A DNA stretch of 47,083 bases from Candidatus Pacearchaeota archaeon (GTDB lineage: Archaea; Nanobdellota; Nanobdellia; Pacearchaeales; GW2011-AR1). The position numbers were made by a program, and so were the translations under genes. The stretch is from the NCBI GenBank assembly GCA_023132255.1, contig JAGLYK010000006.1, forward strand, positions 1 through 47,083, read 5' to 3'. Positions 17,285-26,902 of the stretch are shown here, in pieces (position 1 is the first letter of the stretch; each line of letters begins with the position of its first letter). The notes under the pieces are model-generated. The model was not told the DNA's origin, did no database searches, and worked only from the letters and a program-made list of their open reading frames with translations.

Positions 17285-19081
17285 TTATTTCATTGGATGC
17301 CTTTCAAAAAATTCCCAAATCATATCATTTACATTAAAATCAGGAATAAGCGGACCTATGGCATTTTTCCATGCTGTACATATGAAACCATCTGGATTGA
17401 TTTTGCATGATTCAGCAGAATACTCGTCTTTTCCAGGCCAGACATGGCCCCCTCCATAACAAATGCATAAAACTATTTCAGCTCCATCTTGACAATTAGT
17501 ATAAGAAACACATGTAGTATTGTTTTCCTGATATATAATCTCCTGCTCTTCGGTGCAATTATTCAAATTCCTCCATTTATCAATATGTTCTTCTACACCA
17601 TCACAGCGATAAGTTTCATATTGAACAGGCACACCTATATTATTCCAAAAATCTGCAGCACATCCCCCACATATTTCTCCCCCTCCGTAAGGAGTGCACG
17701 GATCTTCAGTTCCACCAAAAGCAAATATCGGAACAGGTCTTGTTAAATCGCAATATTCAAAAGTACCCATAGAACCTCCTGGAGCAATAGCCGCAATTTT
17801 ATCTGATAATTCGCAAGCTATTCTATATGACATTTGGGCTCCATTTGAAAATCCTGTTGCGAAAATTCTTTTTGCGTCAATATTAAAATCTTTTTCCAGT
17901 TGTTTAATCATATTATCAATGAACCCAACATCATCAATATTATTTTCAAGCGCGCTCCCACAACATCTGCCGGCGTTCCAAGTGCCAAAGAACTTACCAA
18001 AAGCTTCTTTTCCAGTTCCCTCAGGATAGACAACTATAAAACCGGCTTCATCAGATTTATTATTTAACCCAAAATATTCAGGAGAGGAATTAGCATTTCC
18101 ACCCCCGCCATGAAAAGCCAAAACAATGGGCGTTTTAGTAATTTTGTCGTATAAATTTGGTACATGGACAATATATCTTCTTGTTAATCCATCATGAACT
18201 AATGAGAAATCATAGTCGCTAGGACCAAGAATGTAGCAAATCCCATCAACACAAATTCCTTCTGTACAAGTCCCACACTCATCAGAACCTCCACAACCAT
18301 TTGGTGCAGGACCACACACCCTGATTCCACAATCTGGTTCCAACATTCCATCACAACTCCCTCCGCAACCATCTGAACAAGTTTCTCCTACACAAATATC
18401 AGATGCGCACGAGCAATTATGGATGCATTCCCCCTTAACACAAATTCCATCAACACAACTCTCTCCACTACCACAACCAGGAGGGCAATTAACTCCTTCA
18501 CCACAATTATTTGTTTTAGTCCCGCACACCCATGTCCCGCAAGTAGTTTCAATAGGTTCAGAGATACATTCTTCTATATTAATTTCTCCAATGTCAATCT
18601 TGTATAATGAATCGCAAATCCCGCATTGTTTTCCATTTATAATTGCAGCAATTTGTATTGAATCTGGTTCTCCATCAAAACCAATCATATCATAAACATA
18701 AGTCAAATTACTATTTTTTTCAGGAAGTTTTATTCCCAAAGAACCGTTTGGATAATTCATAAGATTATTAATTGCAGATATTTCGTTGCTTATTGTAAAA
18801 CTCTTTTTTACTCCTCCTCCAGAAATTGTAACAAGAACTTTGTCAACATTTATATCTCTAATGCTTATTGAAAATTGAAGTTTATCTGAATCAGGGTCAT
18901 AATAAGTATGTAAATTATTCAGTGTTACTTTGTTAAGAGTTTTAGAACAGGATTCAATACTACTCATTTCATCTTTTATTATTTTATTTACAACTACCCA
19001 AACAATTGCAACAGCCACTAAAACTAATGCAATTAGAATTAATGTTGTAACAACTGTTGAAAGAGATCTTTTATTTTGCAT
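17285..19081 (-). CDS. Secreted PHB-depolymerase/feruloyl-esterase-like protein with pilin-like N-terminus and Cys-rich region
   Basis: RSLSTVVTTLILIALVLVAVAIVWVVV N-term; LAFHGGGGNA, FATGFSNGAQMSYRIACE, CYGGGHVWPG. Confidence 0.82.
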   Translation of the reverse strand: MQNKRSLSTVVTTLILIALVLVAVAIVWVVVNKIIKDEMSSIESCSKTLNKVTLNNLHTYYDPDSDKLQFSISIRDINVDKVLVTISGGGVKKSFTISNEISAINNLMNYPNGSLGIKLPEKNSNLTYVYDMIGFDGEPDSIQIAAIINGKQCGICDSLYKIDIGEINIEECISEPIETTCGTWVCGTKTNNCGEGVNCPPGCGSGESCVDGICVKGECIHNCSCASDICVGETCSDGCGGSCDGMLEPDCGIRVCGPAPNGCGGSDECGTCTEGICVDGICYILGPSDYDFSLVHDGLTRRYIVHVPNLYDKITKTPIVLAFHGGGGNANSSPEYFGLNNKSDEAGFIVVYPEGTGKEAFGKFFGTWNAGRCCGSALENNIDDVGFIDNMIKQLEKDFNIDAKRIFATGFSNGAQMSYRIACELSDKIAAIAPGGSMGTFEYCDLTRPVPIFAFGGTEDPCTPYGGGEICGGCAADFWNNIGVPVQYETYRCDGVEEHIDKWRNLNNCTEEQEIIYQENNTTCVSYTNCQDGAEIVLCICYGGGHVWPGKDEYSAESCKINPDGFICTAWKNAIGPLIPDFNVNDMIWEFFERHPMK

Positions 19082-19136
19082 AGGGGTAAAAGAAATAAGA
19101 AGTTTTTAAAATTATCTTAAGCATGCAAGTCTATTT

Positions 19137-19673
19137 TTAAACTTCCTCCTTAAACCTTTGCCCTAATTCAGAATCAGCAACATTAAAATAATCATAAAAA
19201 TCATCACTCAAATTTAATTCGTGAGTATGCCCTATTTTTTTCTTTTTAATTAACCCAAGTTCAGCAAATTTCTTCACATGCTCATATGCCTTGTTTCCAC
19301 GAATCTTAATCACAACTGACTGCTTTATGGGCTGCTTGAACGCAATTATTGCCAGAGTTTCCTGCTCTGCCTTTGAGAACTCAGCACTTCCTGTCGCCAA
19401 TTTATTTATTATCCCGGAATATTCCTGCCTCACATCCATTTTCCATAAACTATTTTTTTCTACAATTTCCATAGCTGACTCTTGTTTCTCATATTTATCT
19501 TTTAATTTATCAATCAGCTCATTAATTATTATCGGATTTAAATCACTAAGAGAAATTAATTCCTGCATATTCAAAAACCTGCCAGACACAAAAAAAACAG
19601 CCTCAAGTTTTTTCAAATCCTGTTTTTCTCTTGCTTCATCTATTTCCTTTAAGGTTTTGCTTGTCATCACCAT
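19137..19673 (-). CDS. scpB: Segregation and condensation protein B
   Basis: LEAVFFVSGRFLNMQEL, ETLAIIAFKQPIKQSVVIKIRGNKAYEHVKKFAELGLI. Confidence 0.88.
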   Translation of the reverse strand: MVMTSKTLKEIDEAREKQDLKKLEAVFFVSGRFLNMQELISLSDLNPIIINELIDKLKDKYEKQESAMEIVEKNSLWKMDVRQEYSGIINKLATGSAEFSKAEQETLAIIAFKQPIKQSVVIKIRGNKAYEHVKKFAELGLIKKKKIGHTHELNLSDDFYDYFNVADSELGQRFKEEV

Positions 19674-19744
19674 GAATAAAATAATAAGAAGTTATTTATA
19701 AGCATTATCAATAATTATTTAATTACAAATTCCCTACCATCTTT

Positions 19745-20248
19745 ATGAAAAAGAAAATCCTAATCCCTCTTTTAATAATTCTCTTATTTGTCTTTACATT
19801 ATTTTTAATTCGTTTAACTTCTCCTCGGGAAATAGATGATGTTTCTCCTGAAATTCTTTGTGAACAGAAATATTTAGAAAAATCAGATATTCTTTGGATA
19901 ATCCCAAAATTTAATAACAAATCAATTTCAGAAAACAAAACATGGTGTCAAAAAATTTTAAGCTTAAACAAGACACTTGGCTTGCATGGAGTTTATCATG
20001 AGTTTGAAGAATTTAATACAAACAGAAATCAAAAATATTTGCAAGAGGGAATAAATATTTTTGAAGAGTGCTTTGGATTTAAACCAGAAATGTTTAAACC
20101 ACCGCAATTAAAAATTAGCAATGAGAATAAAAAATTAATAAAAGGAAATAATATGAAATTAAAATTAAATTTTAATCAATTAACTCATAAAGTTTATCAT
20201 TGTGATGATTCTGGAACTTTTCCAAATTGGGTTGTTGATTTGTTTTAA
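19745..20248 (+). CDS. Polysaccharide-deacetylase-like (DUF2334-like) membrane protein
   Basis: N-terminal TM; LGLHGVYHEFEEF and CFGFKPEMFKPPQLKIS. Confidence 0.6.
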   Translation: MKKKILIPLLIILLFVFTLFLIRLTSPREIDDVSPEILCEQKYLEKSDILWIIPKFNNKSISENKTWCQKILSLNKTLGLHGVYHEFEEFNTNRNQKYLQEGINIFEECFGFKPEMFKPPQLKISNENKKLIKGNNMKLKLNFNQLTHKVYHCDDSGTFPNWVVDLF

Positions 20249-20847
20249 TTTTTTCCCAATTTCACAAGAACCCAATTTACAGGAATTACAAATAAAACAA
20301 AATAAGCCGTAGAAAATAAAACAGGATAAAGACTAAAATCAGGCATCCATGAAACACAGGGCTTCAAAAAACAATTCAAATTATGAGCTTCCCAAAAATA
20401 CAAAATAAAAGGCACAAGAATAAACACATGCAGCAAAGAACCTTTCCATGCATTTACTTTTTTTTCTTTTGGTTTTTGAATCAGGAAAAACCCTAAAACA
20501 GCCAAAGGTAAAACACCAAGATGCAGCAAAATTGAAATTGCTGACTCAGGAGAAATTGCTGTAAAAATATAATCTGTTGAACCTAAAAGATATTTGTCAA
20601 AAAACAACTTTGAGAGAAAATCCAAAGACCAATTAAGAGAGCCAACAGCCAGCAGGGAAATTTCTGCTGTTAGCCAAAAAAAACTTCTAAACAAAATAGC
20701 TAATCCAATCAGCAACGGGGCATGATTACACAACCAGAAAAAATCTACTAATGTTCCCTGCGTTGCCATTGAATAAATTCTTAAACTTGCAAGTAAAATC
20801 AACAACACCCCAATTGCATTTAACACACGCTCTTTTGTAATTTTCAT
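20245..20847 (-). CDS. Multi-pass integral membrane protein
   Basis: Several predicted TM segments. Confidence 0.7.
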   Translation of the reverse strand: MKITKERVLNAIGVLLILLASLRIYSMATQGTLVDFFWLCNHAPLLIGLAILFRSFFWLTAEISLLAVGSLNWSLDFLSKLFFDKYLLGSTDYIFTAISPESAISILLHLGVLPLAVLGFFLIQKPKEKKVNAWKGSLLHVFILVPFILYFWEAHNLNCFLKPCVSWMPDFSLYPVLFSTAYFVLFVIPVNWVLVKLGKN

Positions 20848-20936
20848 TTTAAACTTGAAACAGGTTGCATAAAAAATTAAGAGAAGTTAGTTTAAATTAT
20901 TTTTTGATAATAGATTATTAAGGAAAGAGTTATTTT

Positions 20937-21683
20937 TTAAATTTTATTTTCTAATCTTAATATATATTTTTCTAATCTCTTAAGAAACTTTTGCCTGATT
21001 TTTTTATTTTTAGTTGGTCTCAATCTTAATTTTAAAGTTTCATGAACAATATGATTCTTATTTTTAATAGACCTTGCTAAATCTTTCCAAGAAGTTGAAA
21101 ACTCTTTTCCATTAAATCTTTGTTCGTCCTCAACAAGCCAAAATGTTCCTTTAACAATTTCAGAAAAACCAACTTTTTTATTTTTGTAAGAAGGGATAAA
21201 AATAGTTTTATAGAATCCAATTAATTTTTTTAAATCTTCTTTATTACTTCTAACTGGAAAATTAGAATGACCTAATCCTTTTCCATAAATCAGTTTATAG
21301 TTTGGGAGTTGTTTCACAATTCTACTAGTAGATTTTCCCTCTTTATCTCCACTCTTACAATGTACGCCCTTTTTTAATTCAAACAAGGAAACGCCAGCCA
21401 AATGAATGGGAAATCCTAAACTTATTTTATTTGCTTTTTCTATTTTCTTAAACTTTTTCAAAAATCTTGAATGTCTAATAATTATCATCAAATCAATATC
21501 GCTTTTTGCATTTATTTCTCTTCTTGGAAAACTGCCCTTGGAATAAATACCAATTATTTCTTCATTTGGTATATTTTTGAGAATTAAATTTCTCGCCTTT
21601 CTTACAACTTTAATCCCTTTTATTTCTATCTTGCTCTTGTTTTCCCAATCTGTCCAAAATTCTTTTTTCATTTTGTTTTCCAA
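20937..21683 (-). CDS. Nucleotidyltransferase-domain protein
   Basis: IIGIYSKGSFPRREINAKSDIDLMIII (GS...DxD NTase motif). Confidence 0.78.
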   Translation of the reverse strand: MENKMKKEFWTDWENKSKIEIKGIKVVRKARNLILKNIPNEEIIGIYSKGSFPRREINAKSDIDLMIIIRHSRFLKKFKKIEKANKISLGFPIHLAGVSLFELKKGVHCKSGDKEGKSTSRIVKQLPNYKLIYGKGLGHSNFPVRSNKEDLKKLIGFYKTIFIPSYKNKKVGFSEIVKGTFWLVEDEQRFNGKEFSTSWKDLARSIKNKNHIVHETLKLRLRPTKNKKIRQKFLKRLEKYILRLENKI

Positions 21684-22288
21684 TATTTTTCTAAATTTTT
21701 TTCAGTCAGTGTTTTATCTAATTTTTTTATAAGATGATCAATTAATTTTGGAGGAAGATGTTTTTTGAATCTCTTTGTTTTAGCCCATTGCCTTTTTTTG
21801 ATTTGCTTTAGAACTTTCTTTTTGTTTGAGGTTAATTCAAAAACATCAATTAAAATTACCTTGTTTTTATCAATTCCTAAATTTGAAAAAAATTTAAATG
21901 TTTTTTCGTGTATTCCATATTTCCAAAGTTCTAACAAAAATTTTGTAATTTTATCAATTAATTTTAACTTCTCTACTTCCTTTAAATTTTGTAGTGCTTC
22001 TTCTAAAACCAAAACTTTTTTTTGTTTTATTTTCCCATGTCCAATAAATTCTAAATTTGCTAATAATTGTTTTGGGATTTTTGATTTTTTTACTATTTTT
22101 GTAGAGTTGTTTATATCAAAAATCATCTTGTCAGTTCTCTCATCCAATTCTTCAAGTTTATTCTTCCACGTCAAAAATTTTTCTACTTCCTGTTTTATTT
22201 CCGCACGATTTTTTGGAGTTTTGATAACATAAGAATTATGTAAGTCAACCCAACATTGCCAACCTCCCAATCTCTTTTTTTGTTCCAT
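21668..22288 (-). CDS. Hypothetical protein, possibly kinase-like fold, overlapping the NTase gene
   Basis: GHGKIKQKKVLVLEEAL...FFSNLGIDKNKVILIDVFELT suggests a divergent kinase/phosphotransferase; 16-nt overlap with 20937..21683. Confidence 0.55.
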   Translation of the reverse strand: MEQKKRLGGWQCWVDLHNSYVIKTPKNRAEIKQEVEKFLTWKNKLEELDERTDKMIFDINNSTKIVKKSKIPKQLLANLEFIGHGKIKQKKVLVLEEALQNLKEVEKLKLIDKITKFLLELWKYGIHEKTFKFFSNLGIDKNKVILIDVFELTSNKKKVLKQIKKRQWAKTKRFKKHLPPKLIDHLIKKLDKTLTEKNLEKYWKTK

Positions 22289-22330
22289 AATAAAAAATAG
22301 AGAATTATCTTTATAAAACTCCTTCTAATC

Positions 22331-23413
22331 TCAAATCCTAAACCTCAATATCCCTCCAATACCAGAGAGATTTAAGAATTGCTCTCCCTCAGGATTATCA
22401 ACAGAAATAATCTCAACTCCAGAGCCAGTATTCTTTGCAATATCAATTAACTCTTTGGAAATTTTTTTATTAATCTTCTTGGAAATCAACAAAGTTTCAA
22501 CAGCCCCGTAATTCAAGGCGTGTTTCGTATCCTTTTCTCCGCGCGTCGTTAAATCAGGTTTCTCCCCCAATGTTTCAAAAAACTTCTCCAAAACTTTTTT
22601 TTCACGAACAATCTCCTGCTCAGCCAAAACATCCTGACTTGCTGTAACCAAATCTTTCAACCCTGACTCGTCTGTGTTTCCAATGTCCTTCACCCCAATA
22701 ACTTTTTCCTGCAGCTGTGTCTTTAAATATTTCCCGTCAAGAAACTCATCTTTTGTCGGCACAGGCCCTCCAACCAAAATTCCCTTTAACTTTTTATTCT
22801 CAAAAAAAATCTTTTTCATTTCTTCAGCAACCCTCTTGTAAAAATCTCTTGTCAAGCCCTCTGTAATTCTGTGAAATCTTTGAGAACTTTGACCACCAGC
22901 CCGAATCTTACTTGGAATTCCCGAAGTCATTTTGTGTAGCATCTCAATTCTCTTTCCTTCCAGCATCCCAATAGTTGCTTCTTTTCTGTCCATTACAAGC
23001 AATCCAAAAACCTCATCAATCTCCAGCTGGTCCTGCAACGCATCCAAAACAAATTCTTTGTCACAACGGTAAAGCCTCATTTTCAACGGTTGCAGTGGCT
23101 CAACATCCCACAACTGCATATCACTTTGTCCTTCCTTCTTTGAAATATTCCCTGCAAAAACAGCCATCCCATTTTCAGGTGTCTTCTTGAAATCCTTCAA
23201 AAATCTCACAATCTTATCCAACGCCTCTGAAACATTTTTCCTCGTCGCAGTGGACTTAATATTTTTCGCAGTAGACTTCTCTGCCTCCAACTGCCTTTGC
23301 ACAGCATTCACATCATAACCCGCAGGAATATAAACACTAATCAATTCAGTTGCCCGACCCTTATGCTGAGAAAGTTCTTCTAAAACATTTTCTAATTCTT
23401 CTTTTGTTAACAT
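22331..23413 (-). CDS. prf1: Peptide chain release factor aRF1
   Basis: LISVYIPAGYDVNAVQRQLEAEKSTAKNIKSTATRKNVSEAL (NIKS), GGPVPTKDEF. Confidence 0.95.
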   Translation of the reverse strand: MLTKEELENVLEELSQHKGRATELISVYIPAGYDVNAVQRQLEAEKSTAKNIKSTATRKNVSEALDKIVRFLKDFKKTPENGMAVFAGNISKKEGQSDMQLWDVEPLQPLKMRLYRCDKEFVLDALQDQLEIDEVFGLLVMDRKEATIGMLEGKRIEMLHKMTSGIPSKIRAGGQSSQRFHRITEGLTRDFYKRVAEEMKKIFFENKKLKGILVGGPVPTKDEFLDGKYLKTQLQEKVIGVKDIGNTDESGLKDLVTASQDVLAEQEIVREKKVLEKFFETLGEKPDLTTRGEKDTKHALNYGAVETLLISKKINKKISKELIDIAKNTGSGVEIISVDNPEGEQFLNLSGIGGILRFRI

Positions 23414-23449
23414 AATCTAGGAAAAGAAATAGTGTTTATAAAATATTAG

Positions 23450-23875
23450 TTATCTTCCTTTAATTGTCTTCTGATTAAACAATTTTCCTATTCCTAAAAA
23501 ATCATTTGTTAATTTTCCTTTTCTTCCATAATTCTGTTTTAAAATTTCTTCAATTAAACTATAATCTTGTTTATCTGTACAAGCAATCCCTATAGGAATA
23601 AAAGTTCTCTCTTTAGATAAAACATAATTATAAAAAGTTTGAAGTTTTTTTGAATCTTCCTCAAGTTCACTAACAAAAACATGCCCAGTTATATTAGACT
23701 TATGGTTAGGTTTAAAATCATAAAAATCAACCCATAGGGAAGGTTTTGCAACATCTCTAAAATCCTCAAAATGTTCATATAACCAATTTACAACTTGCTC
23801 TTTGTAATCTATTGTATGATTTTGGTTAAGATACCAGAAATTTATTAAATCTCTTTTAGTAGAATCTTTTTCCAT
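23450..23875 (-). CDS. Hypothetical protein
   Basis: Intact ORF; no family recognised. Confidence 0.5.
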   Translation of the reverse strand: MEKDSTKRDLINFWYLNQNHTIDYKEQVVNWLYEHFEDFRDVAKPSLWVDFYDFKPNHKSNITGHVFVSELEEDSKKLQTFYNYVLSKERTFIPIGIACTDKQDYSLIEEILKQNYGRKGKLTNDFLGIGKLFNQKTIKGR

Positions 23876-23943
23876 AAAAAATTCATATCTTTTATCTTTT
23901 TAAGAATTATTGTTCTACAAACTCCACTTTAAATTTTCTAGGT

Positions 23944-26313
23944 TCAAACCAACCCATGAGCAACAATCAAATCCTTTTCAAAATCTTTTAAACTCTTTGG
24001 AATCTTAATTCCAGATATTTCATTTCTTAAACTAATGCTTTTGTCTTTTTTCTTTTTCCAAACCTTGCTGTTGAAGTTTACAAGTTCGTCAATTAATTTT
24101 AAATTGCTTTTGGGTTTTTTTGCTTTTGGAAATTCTTGTTTAAGCAAATTAATTTTTTTCTCTTTGGCAATTGTTGTTGTAATTTGAGGGATAATTGGAT
24201 ATGCTAATGTTAAAAATCTTTCAAGCAAGAAATGAAGAGTGTATTTAGCAGAGTCGCTTTCCTTTTTTGTGAATTTTTTATTTTGGTTATAAGCTCTGCT
24301 CTTGACAAGTTCAATATAATGCGAGGCAAAAATTTCCCATAAAAAATTTCTGAGTTTCAAGGCAGGATGATGAAAATTATATTTTGCATATTTTTTGTCT
24401 GAAAATTCTGTAAGCTCCTCAATATAATTTATAAATAATTCATCAAATTTTTCAGTCTTTGGCTTTTGCTTTGGCTTGTCAAATAACATTACAAATTTTG
24501 AGACATTTAATATTTTATTAAGTGTCTTTTTTTCAGAATCAATTCTTTGTGGTGAAACACTTAAATCTTGCTTGGACAAATCTCCTTCTGTAGCCGCCCA
24601 GAACCTTATGGCTTCTGCACCAGATTGCTCAACGATTTTTTGAGGGTTAATAATATTCCCAAGAGATTTAGACATTTTTCTGGCTTTTTCATCTAATAAA
24701 TGCTGGTGGACCCAGACATCTTTAAAACAAGGTTGTCCTGTTTCCAAATATCCTCTTAAAAGAGTATAATAAAGCCAGGTTCTAACAATTTCTTTGCCCT
24801 GTGGTCTTAAAGTTGCAGGATAAGCTTTTTTGAAAAATTCATTATCCTGTTTATATTTTAAAATATATAATTCAGAAATTGATGAGTCCATCCATGTGTC
24901 AAAAATTCTTTCTTCTCCAGTCCATTTGTGTTTGAAATCTTTGACTTTTCCAATTATTTTTCCATTGTCCAGAACATCTGCATTTTCCGGAACTTTTTCT
25001 TTCCATGGTTTATAGTATTTTCCTTGCTGTGGAACAGCAACCAAACCATTTTCAGAATACCATAAAGGGATTTCAGTAGCATAAAATCTTCTTCTTGAAA
25101 TAGGCCAGTCAATTGAAATTGAATCAATCCAGTCTTCAAGAATTTTTCTGGAGCTTTCCGGATAAAAATTAATTTTTTTAGAAATCTTTCTGATTTCTTC
25201 TTTGAATTCTAATTGTTTTAAATAAAACTCAGGCATTTCAATGAATTCAATTTCTGCTCCAGACCTTTCAGAAATAGGGGTCCTGTGAGTTATTTTTTCC
25301 TGTTTAAATAATAAATTTTTTTCTTTCAGTTTTTCAATAATTTTTTTTCTTGCTTCCTTGATTTTTAATCCTTGCAAAAACCCGGCATTTTTATTCATGG
25401 TTCCATCTTGGTTAATTGCAATAACAGGTTTTAATTTTTGTTCTCTAAAAAATTGAATGTCAGATAAATCTCCTGCAGAACACATCATAACAATTCCTGT
25501 GGCTTTTTCAGGGTCTGCTAAAGGATGCGCCTTGATTGGAATTTCTTTTTTAAATAAAGGAGAGATGGCGGTTTTTCCTTTAAGATGTTTATGTTTTTCA
25601 TCTTTAGGATTAAAAATTATCATTCCGCAAGTGCAGATTAATTCCGGTCTTGTAGTGCCGATAATTATTTCTTTTCCAGTTTCTTTGATTTTCCATTTAA
25701 CATAAACAAATTCCGAGATTAGGTCTTTGTATTCTATTTCAGAATCTGCAATTGTTGTCTGGAGTTTAGAGTCCCAGTTATTGATTCTAACATCTTCGTA
25801 AATTAATCCTTTTTTGTATAATTCAATAAAAGTTGATTGTGTCAAGGTTCTGTATTCTGGAGAATCTGTTTTGTAAACAGCTCCAATGTGGCTTCCTTCT
25901 TTGTAAGAAGTAAATGAAATCCCCAACTTTGCAAAAGAGTCCTGTGTTTCTTTAGACCCGTCGCTGATTAGTTTCTTGCAATATTCAATGAATTTTTCTC
26001 TTCCAATTTTAAATGGAGAAACTTTGAATTTTTTTTCAGCGCCCATTTCAATAGGCAAACCATTTCTGTCCAGCCCTAAAGGGAACAAAACTTCAAATCC
26101 CTTCATTCTTTTGTATCGTGCAAACATGTCCATGAAACAATAAGTAATTGCCTGGGCAATATGGATTGGCGCATTAACATAAGGTGGGGGAGTGTCGATT
26201 GAATAAATTTCCTTTTTTGTTTTTGGATTAAAATTAAACATCTCAGACTTTTTCCATTTTTCAGTAATCTTTTTTTCTATTTCAGTATTCCAGTTTTTAG
26301 GTAACCCTTTCAT
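23944..26313 (-). CDS. valS: Valyl-tRNA synthetase
   Basis: PPPYVNAPIHIAQ (HIGH-like), KMSKSLGN, class I editing domain. Confidence 0.9.
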   Translation of the reverse strand: MKGLPKNWNTEIEKKITEKWKKSEMFNFNPKTKKEIYSIDTPPPYVNAPIHIAQAITYCFMDMFARYKRMKGFEVLFPLGLDRNGLPIEMGAEKKFKVSPFKIGREKFIEYCKKLISDGSKETQDSFAKLGISFTSYKEGSHIGAVYKTDSPEYRTLTQSTFIELYKKGLIYEDVRINNWDSKLQTTIADSEIEYKDLISEFVYVKWKIKETGKEIIIGTTRPELICTCGMIIFNPKDEKHKHLKGKTAISPLFKKEIPIKAHPLADPEKATGIVMMCSAGDLSDIQFFREQKLKPVIAINQDGTMNKNAGFLQGLKIKEARKKIIEKLKEKNLLFKQEKITHRTPISERSGAEIEFIEMPEFYLKQLEFKEEIRKISKKINFYPESSRKILEDWIDSISIDWPISRRRFYATEIPLWYSENGLVAVPQQGKYYKPWKEKVPENADVLDNGKIIGKVKDFKHKWTGEERIFDTWMDSSISELYILKYKQDNEFFKKAYPATLRPQGKEIVRTWLYYTLLRGYLETGQPCFKDVWVHQHLLDEKARKMSKSLGNIINPQKIVEQSGAEAIRFWAATEGDLSKQDLSVSPQRIDSEKKTLNKILNVSKFVMLFDKPKQKPKTEKFDELFINYIEELTEFSDKKYAKYNFHHPALKLRNFLWEIFASHYIELVKSRAYNQNKKFTKKESDSAKYTLHFLLERFLTLAYPIIPQITTTIAKEKKINLLKQEFPKAKKPKSNLKLIDELVNFNSKVWKKKKDKSISLRNEISGIKIPKSLKDFEKDLIVAHGLV

Positions 26314-26364
26314 ATATTTTTACCATCAAGAAACTTTTAAAAACTATCTATCTATAAAATAATC

Positions 26365-26526
26365 ATGGCTCAAGATACACAAGTCCAGATGCCCGGCGGA
26401 TTCGGCGGGTTAATGAGGTTCAGCGAAGAATACTCAAGCAGGTTCAGTTTAAAACCAACGCATGTAATTGTATTTATAATTTTGATAATTGTTTTTAGAT
26501 TTTCCTTGGGGGTGTTTTTTGGTTAA
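26365..26526 (+). CDS. Preprotein translocase Sec61beta subunit
   Basis: Small ORF below the track cut-off: MAQDTQVQMPGGFGGLMRFSEEYSSRFSLKPTHVIVFIILIIVFRFSLGVFFG. Confidence 0.82.
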   Translation: MAQDTQVQMPGGFGGLMRFSEEYSSRFSLKPTHVIVFIILIIVFRFSLGVFFG

Positions 26527-26527
26527 A

Positions 26528-26857
26528 ATGTTTCCAGGAATGAACCCAAAAAAAATGCAGGCAGTTATGAAGCAAATGGGAATCTCGCAGGACGAGATTG
26601 ACGCTTCAAGAGTTATAATTGAAAAAACAGACAGCACCAGAATAATTATTGAACCTGTTTCTGTGACAAAAATAAAAATGCAGGGACAGGAAACTTTTCA
26701 GATTGCAGGGGAAATCAGGGAAGAAACTTCTGCTCCTGAAATTTCTGAGGAAGATATAAAAACAGTTATGGAAAAAACCAATAAATCTGAAGAAGAAGTG
26801 AGAGAGGTTTTGGAAAGAACAGGGGATTTGGCAGAGGCGATTTTGGAGTTGAGTTGA
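26528..26857 (+). CDS. nac: Nascent polypeptide-associated complex protein (NAC)
   Basis: MFPGMNPKKMQAVMKQMGISQDEIDA... C-terminal UBA-like TNKSEEEVREVLERTGDLAEAILEL; start corrected from 26489. Confidence 0.92.
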   Translation: MFPGMNPKKMQAVMKQMGISQDEIDASRVIIEKTDSTRIIIEPVSVTKIKMQGQETFQIAGEIREETSAPEISEEDIKTVMEKTNKSEEEVREVLERTGDLAEAILELS

Positions 26858-26902
26858 AAGTTGTTTGTTTACTTTTTTTCTAAAAAAGAAGATGCTTTGT
26901 GA

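Noticed and set aside
23944-26313. ValRS NWDSKLQT lacking Cys ligands as an anomaly
   Set aside because: Bacterial ValRS also has a non-Cys NWDPKL-type motif; not unusual enough
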